64,000 nucleotides of DNA from the NCBI RefSeq assembly GCF_022605725.1, contig NC_065549.1:18009614-18073613 (forward strand). The letters are read 5' to 3'. The notes under the pieces are model-generated. The model searched no databases, had not been told where the DNA came from, and was given only the letters and a program-made list of their open reading frames with translations. Shown piece after piece: positions 36,028 through 45,079 of this stretch (positions are counted from its first letter, which is position 1; every line of letters begins with the position of its first letter). A program made the position numbers and the translations under genes. This DNA comes from Anthonomus grandis grandis (taxonomy: Eukaryota > Arthropoda > Insecta > Coleoptera > Curculionidae).

Positions 36028-36292
36028 ATAGGGTGCCAACAATTGGAATTTTTTTAGTGCCAACAATTGGCTCTAAGGTGCCAACTATTGGAAATTTGCT
36101 AAATTTGAGAATTTTTGCAGTTTCAACTAATTTTTGATAAATATTTCGAGTTTTTTTTGTTATTGTTTAACTCTTTAGAGATTTTTATTTGTCAAAAATT
36201 GTGTAAAGTGTCTCTATTTCATATATTTTTTTTCTTATGAAAAAAAACTTGTAGCTATCTCCTTAAGGTGCCAACAATTGGGTAGTTTACCC
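36028..36292. repeat. Right subterminal array of GGTGCCAAnnATTGG motifs
   Basis: Four copies, all in the same orientation, are visible: GGTGCCAACAATTGG near 36031, GTGCCAACAATTGG near 36057, GGTGCCAACTATTGG near 36078 and GGTGCCAACAATTGG at 36267-36281. The last forms part of the terminal inverted repeat. Confidence 0.85.
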
Positions 36293-36965
36293 TAATTAAA
36301 TTTAACTTATATTTCCAGAAAAACTGTCTCAAATCGAAATGTTACCATGTGGCATGCATTAGATATAGAAATATTACTTACTTTTTCGGACTAAAACGAC
36401 ACAAATCGAAATATCACAATTTTCCTCGAATATATTGAAATATATTATAGTCACTTTTCGTTTTGCGACGTTTTTACTGTAGAAAATATCACAAAATGTA
36501 AAATGGTTTCGACACTTTTTGAGTTGTGACAATATTTTACGAAAATGTACGGTATTACCTGCACAAATGTCACGACGCGACTGAATTGGTAGATTGGTAC
36601 GGTCTTCCACACTATTGGCGGGCGAATGCCGAGAAGTGTCGAATGATCCTAGTGGATCTAGCAGCTATTATTCAAAATTAATTTGTGTCGGTTTTGCTGG
36701 TAAAATAGGACGGTTTTTTAATAATATTGGTTCGAAAAACCGAAAATTAAGAAATTTTGAATTGTGACGGTTTTCTCGAAAACGACGATAAAGGCGATAT
36801 CTGGGCTGTACTGGGTGGGACAAACAAGTTGGCTACCCCCACAATGTTATTCTCGGCCTGGGTTTGCGCTAAGAAAAGTGAAGTTATACACCAACAGTTA
36901 AGCCTGTTTATACTTGAGCAATCGCGACGTTCTCCCTAATTATTGTCAACGAGACTCCAGAGGTA

Positions 36966-37192
36966 AAAAAACATCTTGTCGGACTTGCATTGTCTTATTT
37001 ATTTATTGTAACACGACGTTTCGGTTGGTAAGTATCTCCAACCGTTATCAAGTGTAAAACTGTAAACAGTTTTACACTTGATAACGGTTGGAGATACTTA
37101 CCAACCGAAACGTCGTGTTACAATAAATAAATAAGACAATGCAAGTCCGACAAGATGTTTTCACTGTACCATTGTCTACCACCTTCAAAAAC
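36966..37192. mobile_element. Penelope-like hairpin insertion flanked by 14-bp direct repeats
   Basis: AGACTCCAGAGGTA occurs at 36952-36965 and again at 37193-37206, as a target-site duplication would. The 227 bp between them consist of a 194-bp palindrome (36968-37161; arms of 96 bp with a 2-base centre) and a 31-bp tail. The arm contains GAAACGTCGTGTTACAATAA and a GATAACGGTTGGAGATACTT segment. Their style (CGAAACGT followed by an AATAAATAAATAA run) resembles the 3' or LTR-like part of insect Penelope elements, which is inference from memory. No coding sequence is present. Confidence 0.75.
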
Positions 37193-37297
37193 AGACTCCA
37201 GAGGTAGTAGCGCAACAAAAACGCAATCTTACAACTATCGCTGCGATAGCCGATAATCATTCAAGCAAAAATACCTTTATAGAAGCACTAACCACAT

Positions 37298-37339
37298 ATA
37301 TGTCACTTGTCAAAACAGCATATGTGACTTGTCAAAACA
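37298..37339 (+). repeat. 22-bp tandem duplication upstream of RTRAF
   Basis: ATATGTCACTTGTCAAAACA (37298) recurs as ATATGTGACTTGTCAAAACA (37320), one mismatch, 22 bp apart. It lies about 105-145 bp before the RTRAF start codon, so duplicated regulatory sites are possible. Confidence 0.75.
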
Positions 37340-37442
37340 AAAATTAAAAATAACAAGCTAACCTCAGTAAACGGTTTTAGGTGCCTTTTCCTTAAAAATA
37401 AATTAATATTTAGTTCCATCGCTACATAGCAAAAACTATAAT

Positions 37443-40400
37443 ATGTCCAAGAGGCTTCTCTCTGCTCTCGAATACCCTGGGGCCGACAAAGTAGATCTGT
37501 CTGGTTAGTGAAAAACCCCAACCAGGACCACTCTTTTTTTATTTTTTTTTAAATATTTTACAGATGAAAAGACATTCAGAGCCGTCATACTATGGTTAGA
37601 AACAAATAAAATTAAAGGGGCAAGCCAACATGTATTAGGTGGTCTTAAAAATCAAAACTCCAATGATTGGAACAAGTATTTTGACCAGTATAAAGACTCC
37701 ATGGGCTGCCCTGTTTTGGGATCTTCTTTAGAGGAGCTCCATTGGCTTTTGGGGCAAGCAGTACAAATGCACACGTCAAAAAATAGTATGCTTTTTTTTC
37801 ATCATCATTTCACCTCTTTATATAATAAAATACTTCATGTTTTAGAAAATCTTTATCTTAAGCATGCTGTTGACAACATAAAATCATCAAGTGTTCCCAG
37901 TGTGGTAGCAGAAAACCCTTTGGATAAACTTGACTGTAAGTGTTGCTCTTTTAAATTTTGTTTAGTTCTAATTCAAACTCTGCCCAAAACGCTTTAGTCA
38001 GAAGCAAAGAATTCACAGACAGAATTAACCAGTTAGCAAAAGCACTCAAGATAGTTCCATATCCTGATCCCCTAGTAACATTGCGAGCAGTTAGGAAGGT
38101 TGTTTGCAGTAGATTGACACCTGAATGTGTTGAAGATCCTAGCAAAGTTATAATGGAGGTAATATTCAGGAGTTTCTTTTCAGTTAAAATCTTTGATATA
38201 ATCTTTTTTTAATTCGCAAAGTTTGTCAGCATATTTATTAAAGCTCTTAAAACAAGACAATGCAGAAAACAACAAAAGAAATACTATAGGCCAATATTAG
38301 GTACTAGATAACCTATTTTACATAATAATCTTTTGTTAAGAATCTTAATTTGAAGTAATCACTGATATAGTATTAGAAATGCGTAAAAAGGTCATTAAAA
38401 CTCGTTTTTTTACACAATAAAACTTTAGTTTTCAATTATAACCTTTATTAATTTTAAAACCTTTGTTTGGATTCATTACAATATATATTAATCATTATGT
38501 ACTTGACATAATTATCAAAATGAACTTTTCTAAGCTATTCAAACTAATGATTCAAAATAATGAATTAACAAAAGTTAAAATTCAAGTATAGTTTATTATC
38601 ATAAATGACATGGTTTTTGTGGAAAAAGAAGTATTGCAATTCTCATACAAAAATCAGTATAAATTATAACAACAAAGGAAATGAAATTGCATATATCAAG
38701 AATTAAATTGATGTGTGAATTCATAGATATAACACAAAAGCAATAAAATTGGATTCCAATAAACATTATGATAAAATCTCATAAGAATTAGTCTGTCAAG
38801 TTAAAGGAAAGCTTTGTCCTTAAGAAGTACTGAAATATATTTTTTGGAGTCTATGAGTGCTTGTGCAGCTTTGATATAATTGGGAAGATGGTTAATAATC
38901 TTAATATTTATATAAATCAAGGACTTCAAGTTAACTTACTTTTTGGCTGTTGGGTTATTGTTGTTACTCGGGTTCTACTCTTTAAAAGTTCTTTTTTATA
39001 GATTTAAAATACAATTAAAATAAAATAAATACTGGCTGTACCAATTTTAGAGTATAAATAATGAATCAATGAATAATCTAAGACTATATGAATGCTAATT
39101 CTAGCTATTAATTTGACCTGTTTATAGAATTTACATTTATGTAGGTGTTTGTTTAAAATTTAAAAATAAAGATAAATTTGATAATCCAAAAAAGATTTTT
39201 AAAAAAGCAAGCCAATTTATATATAGGGAAATTATAATTAAAAGTTGTTTTATAATATTAAATACTTCTTTCTAACTACAGTAGATATAATTATCTATAT
39301 TTTTTTTAATTTCTTGTGCAACACTCCACAAGCGTAGAATATTAATCTGAAAGCCCTTTTTTAAATAATGGAATCAAATTCAATTGATATCAGATATTTT
39401 ATGAAAAACTAGAGGATTCTCTGTATCCATTAAATAAATATATACAACCTCTTCATTTGTTCAATTTGAACAGTCTTATTGTTCTTATGGATTTTTTCTA
39501 TCTAATTTTTTTTAGTAGTTTTACTTAATATTAGGACACAAAATTTATCATTATTCTTAGTTATGGGTGTAGATACAATATTATGATGTTTTAAATTATT
39601 TTACCGATTTTAATATAATTATAACATGGTCCTGTTTTTAACACATTCTAATAATTTGATATTTTTGTAAAATTTTTTGTTACTATAAGCATTAACAAGA
39701 GTTGCTAATTTTTATTGAGTACCTGTGTCTGTTTGCCAATTGGTTCACATTGTAATAATTTTCTACCATTCTAACATTTTTTCATATAGTTCATATTTAA
39801 GTTCTAATTTAATCAGATGGTATTTCACAATTACAATATACTGCATTAATGCACTAGAAAAAGAACATTATAAAAACAATTCATAAGACTATAAATAAGA
39901 TATCAATTATTATAAATCAGAGAAAATGTCACTTCAACAACTTAAATCTAAAATGGTACTTAATTGTATTTTTTGCGATCTAGACAAGGTTAAATCAAGG
40001 TGAAAAATTGAAAAACTTGAAAACTGCGCTGTAAATATCTGTTTAACATTTTAAATGTAAAATTGTTCGTCCCTTCTGCGAGTTCGGCATCAAAAATTTT
40101 ATAGAAATGGACCTTTCGCGCTTTCAAATCACTTGAAAGTAAATCACAGATCAAATAAATATGATAAGACCGTTACTACCCAACTACAAAAATCCAGCAA
40201 GGTATCTTAAAAAAAAAACTTTTTCTTCACTTTCCTCGCGTGTTTCCTTTTATCTACCTCAAAATATCCTGTCAGTCATGATAGTACATTAAAATTACTG
40301 TTTTAGGTAAAATTCATTAACTCAAAAGTACTATATACAAATCCATAAAAAAGCACATAAATGCTAATAGTTTTTAAACAAAGTTCAATCGCAATTTTCC

Positions 40401-43400
40401 GTTACACTGCAACCTAAACTGTGACTGTCGCCAAATCAAACACATGGTTTCAAGCAAACGTACACTACTGTTCAAAAGTATTTGCCCACATGACTGTTTT
40501 AAAGTTATAACTAAAAATAATAAACCCATCAGTTATTCTTATGAAACGGTTTATTTATAACAAAATGAATATAAACAATAATTTTTCAATTAATTAAATT
40601 TAAGAAAATCAAATTTTGGATTCATATACATGTCCACCTCGATTTTTAATAACAGCTTCACAGAGTTCTTCTAATTAATTTGTCCAAAGTTTCCTGAGGT
40701 ATCTTGTGCCACTCTTCTTGGATGATCCTCCACAAGTCTTCTCTTGATGTGGGGCATGATTTTCGCACTTGCCATACCATACCATACCATACCATAACTT
40801 TCAGAAGATGTTGCCTTTGTAATTGACCTAAATATTGCTTGCACAATTTCGACATGTGCTTGGTGTCATTCTCATGTTGAAAGATGAAGTTTTCCCCAAT
40901 TATTCGAGTACCAGAAGGAAGTACATTGTCACTTACAATTGTTTTGTAACCCTCTTTTCAAAGAATACCCTCTATTCTAATTAGATCGCCCACTGCAGAT
41001 CCTCCGAAACAAGCCCACACCATAACCGAACCACCACCGTGTTTAACTGAGGCCACCGTATAGTTCTCAGCGACCCTTTTATCGACATAACGGCGAACAA
41101 AAACTTGCCTCTCTTCGTTCCAAAAACCTCGAATTTCGACTCGTTACTCCAGAGAACTTTCTTCCAGTCATCAATGGTCCATTCTTTGTGTGATTGGGCC
41201 CACTCAAGTCTTTTCTTCTTATTAACATCCTTCAGTAGCGGTTTTGATACAGCTAAACGTCCTTTAAGACCAGCATTATAAAGTCGCCGTTTTACTGTCG
41301 AAACACTCACCGCTTTTTTACGCTCCTTGTTGATTTTTGCTGTGATTTCAGGGGCGGTAAGGCGTCTGTTGCATTTGCTTGTAATTATAATATTTAAATC
41401 CTCCTTTGAACTTGTTGCCTTTGGCCTTCCCGATCGAGGTTTGTTGCTAATAGTCCCTTCTCGGATGAATTTCCTAACATTATAATCGTCAGTCCGCCTT
41501 GAAATTCCCAAATCGTCGAAATTTGACGGTTAGTCTTTCCAGCCGTATGAAGTCCAATGATAATACCTTTTGTTTCTACCGATAACTCTTTTGTTTTAGC
41601 CATTTTAAAGAATGTTGAAAAACCAGCAAAGAAACGGTGACAATCGTCAATAAGCAAGCGCAATTATTTTCCAATGTTACACAAAATCAATTCTTGAAGA
41701 CTAAACACGTTTAAATGTTTCAAATTTCATCGGAAACGAGCTGTAAACAGATTAGTTTTTTAGAAGAAGTGCATATTTTCACTACATTGTTTGTTATTTG
41801 CAAGACTATTTTTAAATACTGAGTGTTTTTCAACGAACCATAGTTGATAGGTATGCTGTTTAAGCATATATGCAATTTACAAAAGAGATACAATCTAAAT
41901 ATAGGTATAAAGATAAGATTTTTGTATCTAATTTAAAATAATAAAAAGGATACATGGTGGGCAAATACTTTTGAGCAGTAGTGTATATTTAATGCTCTTT
42001 ATCTACAAAAATGCAATGAAGCTGGGTTCCAGCAACGTTTTATGGCATTGAATTTCCAGAAGGCTTCTTGAAAATACTACTTGGATCTATGGGAACGAAT
42101 TCTTGGGTCTCTCTTCATTATTTATCACTTTGGTAGCTTAATTGTAAAATTGCTTGTTATATACAGGGTGTCCGGAAAAAGGAGGTCAATCCGTCGGCTA
42201 CATATAGGATGAACCAAAATAATGCGACTTTCGTTATACCATTCAATATACAGAGTGTCAAAATGAGAAGTGTAAAACTTTTATTTGAAGTAAGTCGAGT
42301 GTTTTATAAGATATTAAATTAAAATTTGGTGTGAGGGGTTTTTTGGAACGAGAAGTTGAAATCCGTTCACGGATTCGCTATACCTTGCAGAAGACGCCTG
42401 CGGTATATTGTATGTGTTAAAAATACCAAAACTTTTTTGTACCCCGGTATAATAGAGATCTAGTAAAAAACTCTAAACATAATAAAAATTCTAAGTAAAT
42501 TATTCTAATTATGCTAAATTACTTATTATAATAAAAATCATAGAATAATGATCCAAAATTATTTGTTCTACATGACCTTCATTCATTTGTATACACATAT
42601 GAGCCCTCTTTATTAAAGAAAATCTAAGGCTTTGAAAAATATTTGGTTTCAACCTGAAATGCTCTCCAGCTGCAATGATTCTTTTCCTTAAATGATCCTC
42701 GTTCAAAATCAGAACCATATACAGAAAGTCTTTCATACATCCCCAGACTGAAAAATCCAAAGGTGTAAGGTCGGGCGAACGGGGTGGCCACGGAACCGGA
42801 GCATCTCGACCCCGACCAATCCAGTGTTTAGGAAATACTTGATGTAAATAGTTCCAACATTTATAGCAAAATTAGCCGGAGCACCGTTGAGTTGAAACAA
42901 AAGATTTTGTCTTAAATTTAGAGGCAAATCGGGCAGTATTTCTTGTAGGAACAACAGAAATGAATCACCAGTCAAATTACCTGGTAAAATGACAGGTCCT
43001 AAAAGAAAGTTATCCACAACACCTGCCAACACATTGACTTTAAAATATACTTAATGATGTGTCTCAACTATGGCCCTAGAATTCTCTTCAGCCCATATGT
43101 GTGCATTATGGATATTTGTCATGCCGTTTCTCGTGAATGTGGCTTCGCCAGTAAACAGAATCGTCCTTATAAAATCCATATTTTTATTATTCATTTCACA
43201 TAACCATCTACAAAAAGTAAGTCTTGCCTTGGGATCGTCGGGTAAAAGACCCTGTACTTTTTGAAGATGAAACGGGTAAAGTTGTTGACTCCGTAAAATA
43301 TGATGTGTCTCGGTTGTCCCAATATTTCTCACCCGTTCAGCCAAAACCCTAGTACTAATGTTTGGTGATTCGACATTTCTTAAAATGTCTTCCTCTTGCC

Positions 43401-44887
43401 CTGGTTGAACTGCAAGAGGTCGCCGCAATTAACTCCTGAGTCTTTCGCCGAAACTTTCAGTCTCCCTTAGGCGGTTAATCAAATTTAAAAGATATTTTCC
43501 TCTGGGATGAAATCGGTTTGAGAATGTCTGGTAAGGTAAGGTAAGCTCACACCAAATTTTAATTTAATATCTTTAGTTTATAATTTCTTCAGTTTTTTAT
43601 GTGATTAAGCCAATTAAGATTTTTCCATTATTGTACCAGGGTATTTAATAAGATATCATTGACATGGTCAAACTCAGGTCTTTTTGCATTAATGGAAAAA
43701 TCAATATGTACTTAATTTTAGTCACATTTATAAGTTTTTACGAATTTGAATTTTAAAAATTCTATATCCCTAAATCATGTTTTGATGGCTCTTATCCCAT
43801 CATCAATCATGTATTTTTTTACAGACAACTAACTTGAAATACTCGAAAACAAATGGTGCCATAAACATTAAATTAATATTTGAATCATTAAATTTCGTAT
43901 CAGTCAACGAATACCTATAACATAATATTAAACTTTATTAACAGTAAATGTTTGCAAAAGATAGTTTTTATTGTACCTAGACCTACATAGTTTCTTTAGA
44001 CTTAGTGTTATTTATTTATTTATTCATGCCAAAAAGTAAAAAAACTCTTACACAAGTCAAAATACAGAAAAGAAAGCATTACAATTAACATTACAATAGT
44101 AATAAACCGCCCACGTATATAATACGATTAATGTAATACTACGATAAGATAATCCACAATGAAAGTAAAAATACATCAAGAATTAAACATTAAGTAAAAC
44201 TAACAAATGCAAAGCAGCTTTAACAGAAATACAATATAAACATAAAAAACACAATACTCCTAAAAAGCCACAGTGAAGTGAACAAATTTCTCAAATGAGT
44301 AAAAAGGGTTGTTAATTAAGAAATCTTTTACTTTATTTTTGAATAAGTGGCAGAACCCTTACAGAGGCTGGCAGCGCATTAAAAAAAAATTTTCTGTAGT
44401 GCGAAACCCCAATTCTTGATCTGGAGAGTCGAGGGAAAGGTGAAATTAGGAGTCATTATTTCTTATATTAGTCATATAAGAAATATGAGTCATAATTACA
44501 AATACTATTCGGTTTTGATTGATATCATTTTAAGAAATAGGGGTAATTTCCATTCTCAGTAATATAATTATTGTATGTAATGTAATAATATATAATTCTA
44601 AATAATATTCCGAGAATTGATTACAATTATGTTTATTAAAACACAATAATGACATTACTATTCTCAGTATTTCTATATTTTAGGGTACACCATTCCCTTA
44701 TCAAGACACCAACTTAGGATTTGAAATAAACGATCCTATATTAAGTCAGGCAGCCAAAATCTTACGAATGCTGTACATTCACGATCTGAGGGATCTTCAA
44801 ACTAAAGCTAATGAACTGATTGTCAAAGTCCAGGGAGTTACGGCCAATCCTAAGACTGATACCAAGCTGGGCAAAGTTGGAAGATAA
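37443..44887 (+). CDS. RTRAF: RNA transcription, translation and transport factor (RTRAF / C14orf166 / CLE7), five exons
   Basis: Predicted exons are 37443-37503, 37564-37785, 37846-37935, 37998-38158 and 44684-44887, all GT-AG with consistent phases. They yield 245 residues (human protein 244). Visible matches: MSKRLLSALEYPGADKV at the start, DEKTFRAVILWLETNKI, NSNDWNKYFDQYKD, LEELHWLLGQAVQM, then LRAVRKVVCSRLT. The last exon gives QAAKILRMLYIHDLRDLQTK and ends NPKTDTKLGKVGR, identical in style to the human terminus. RTRAF binds RNA, joins the tRNA-ligase complex with RTCB, DDX1 and FAM98, and shuttles between nucleus and cytoplasm. The acceptor of exon 4 matters: the upstream AG at 37965 puts the protein out of frame, whereas the AG at 37997 keeps frame and aligns without gaps. 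Intron 4 is 6.5 kb and holds a Tc1, a mariner-like element and a LINE 3' end; the other introns are about 60 bp. Confidence 0.95.
38216..40455. other. RTRAF intron 4, left part, nothing recognised
   Basis: AT-rich intronic sequence with no element ends or coding content that I can support. Confidence 0.5.
40640..41604 (-). pseudogene. Tc1 transposase, all three catalytic positions altered or lost
   Basis: From about 41604 the frame gives MAKTKELSVETKGIIIGLHT, the first helix-turn-helix. After a frameshift near 41510 it continues as SNKPRSGRPKATSSKEDLNI, with the GRPK hook between the two DNA-binding domains. Then come VSTVKRRLYNAGLKGRLAVS and WKKVLWSNESKFEVFG. The first catalytic residue, Asp in the usual WSDESKF, is Asn here. 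Further frameshifts lead to FIFQHENDTKH, where the usual QQDNDPKH has an Asp at the catalytic place and this copy has Glu. The SPDLNPIE block with the third residue is missing and replaced by a pentanucleotide repeat (40772-40796). The end SCPTSREDLWRIIQEEWHKI and PQETLDKLI is typical. The enzyme is dead, but the ends are intact, so it could in principle be mobilised in trans. Confidence 0.9.
40772..40796. repeat. CCATA pentanucleotide tandem repeat, five copies
   Basis: Five perfect CCATA units occur inside the Tc1 transposase relic. In the antisense coding frame they read as a MVWYG-type repeat exactly where the catalytic SPDLNPIE segment should be. Confidence 0.9.
42161..43577 (-). mobile_element. 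Mariner-like DNA transposon relic
   Basis: The left end starts ATACAGGGTGTCCGGAAAAA at about 42161. A perfect 28-bp inverted repeat lies at 42308-42335 and 43546-43573 (sequence core TTAAATTAAAATTTGGTGTG). On the left this repeat is 150 bp inside the end; on the right nothing beyond it matches the left terminus, so the right end is probably truncated or rearranged. The transposase relic is on the minus strand. The element lies in RTRAF intron 4. Confidence 0.78.
42509..43428 (-). pseudogene. Mariner-like transposase, frameshifted
   Basis: Minus-strand frames give, in order: QPGQEEDILRNVESPNISTR with VLAERV (N-terminal helix-turn-helix), QLYPFHLQKVQGLLPDDPKA, FIRTILFTGEATFTRNGMTN, and HNAHIWAEENSR. 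The usual FTDEATFTRNG has an Asp at the first catalytic place; here it is FTGEATF, so D to G. A following frame gives VDNFLLGPVILPGNLTGDSF and FQLNGAPANFA, where the usual FQQDGAPAHF Asp is Asn. A third frame gives RDAPVPWPPRSPDLTPLDFS, in which SPDLTPLD retains the third acidic site. The C-terminal helix ends near 42560. The loss of two catalytic residues makes this copy inactive. Confidence 0.85.
44007..44470 (-). mobile_element. LINE 3' end fragment with (AATA)n tail
   Basis: On the minus strand, frames near 44470-44300 give RSRIGVSHYR, KFFFNALPASVRVLP and VKDFLINNPFYSFEKF. This is the usual C-terminal region of CR1/Jockey-type reverse transcriptases (pattern: W N.LP..LR.....SFKS.LK..L). 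About 250 bp of untranslated sequence follows and ends in TGAATAAATAAATAAATAA near 44007-44030. Only the 3' end was inserted, antisense within RTRAF intron 4. Confidence 0.6.
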
Positions 44888-44906
44888 AAAATAATGTGTT
44901 CTTTTA

Positions 44907-44912
44907 AATAAA
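44907..44912 (+). terminator. Polyadenylation signal of RTRAF
   Basis: AATAAA lies 20 bp after the RTRAF stop codon. Confidence 0.6.
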
Positions 44913-44929
44913 TGTTCGTAATTCCGATG

Positions 44930-45078
44930 TGTATCTCATAATAAAGATGTGTTCTCGACAAGTCTTTTTTATTGTTTTTGTAATATAAATGGACTTTTGT
45001 CAATTTCTCCTTTACCTAAATAATACTAGGTATCTACCTGTTCCTTAAGCCGCAGTAAGCATTGAAACATTTAAATTT
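44930..45078 (-). pseudogene. Partial copy of the DMAC1-like gene 3' end
   Basis: This stretch aligns with 49280-49445, the last codons and 3' flank of the DMAC1-like gene, in the same orientation. Shared landmarks are AATAAAGATGTGTTCT, AAATGGACTTTT.TCAA and TTTCTCCT.TACCTAA in that order. A more diverged part follows in which CCGCAGTAAGCATT corresponds to GCTGCAGTAAAGATT. The copy lacks the start of the gene and is frame-disrupted. It is a truncated duplicate about 4.3 kb from the complete gene. Confidence 0.6.
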
Positions 45079-45079
45079 A

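Larger units (their letters stand above)
32431..36292 (+). mobile_element. Nearly intact 3.86-kb pogo-type DNA transposon with PHD-like transposase
   Basis: The left end, GGGTAAAACACCCAATTGTT followed by GGCAC (32431-32455), matches the reverse complement of the right end 36268-36292 at about 22 of 25 positions. TA dinucleotides flank both ends (32429-32430 and 36293-36294), the target duplication expected for pogo/Tc1 transposons. Inside is one two-exon transposase gene (33255-35802). Both subterminal zones carry repeats of a GGTGCCAAnnATTGG motif. Only one in-frame stop and one single-base frameshift interrupt the coding sequence, so the copy is young. The element lies in sequence that itself repeats on either side (see findings). 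Confidence 0.9.
40461..41985 (-). mobile_element. Tc1-type DNA transposon with complete terminal inverted repeats
   Basis: The left end at 40461-40489 begins TACACTACTGTTCAAAAGTA and ends TTTGCCCAC. The right end 41957-41985, read on the minus strand, is identical over 28 of 29 positions (one T/C difference). TA at each outer edge is the target duplication. The 1.5-kb length is normal for Tc1. The transposase is on the minus strand and inactive. The element sits in intron 4 of RTRAF, antisense to it. Confidence 0.93.

Noticed and set aside
37966..38212. RTRAF exon 4 starting at the upstream AG (37965)
   Set aside because: It puts the downstream conserved sequence out of frame with exon 3; the AG at 37997 restores frame and alignment length.
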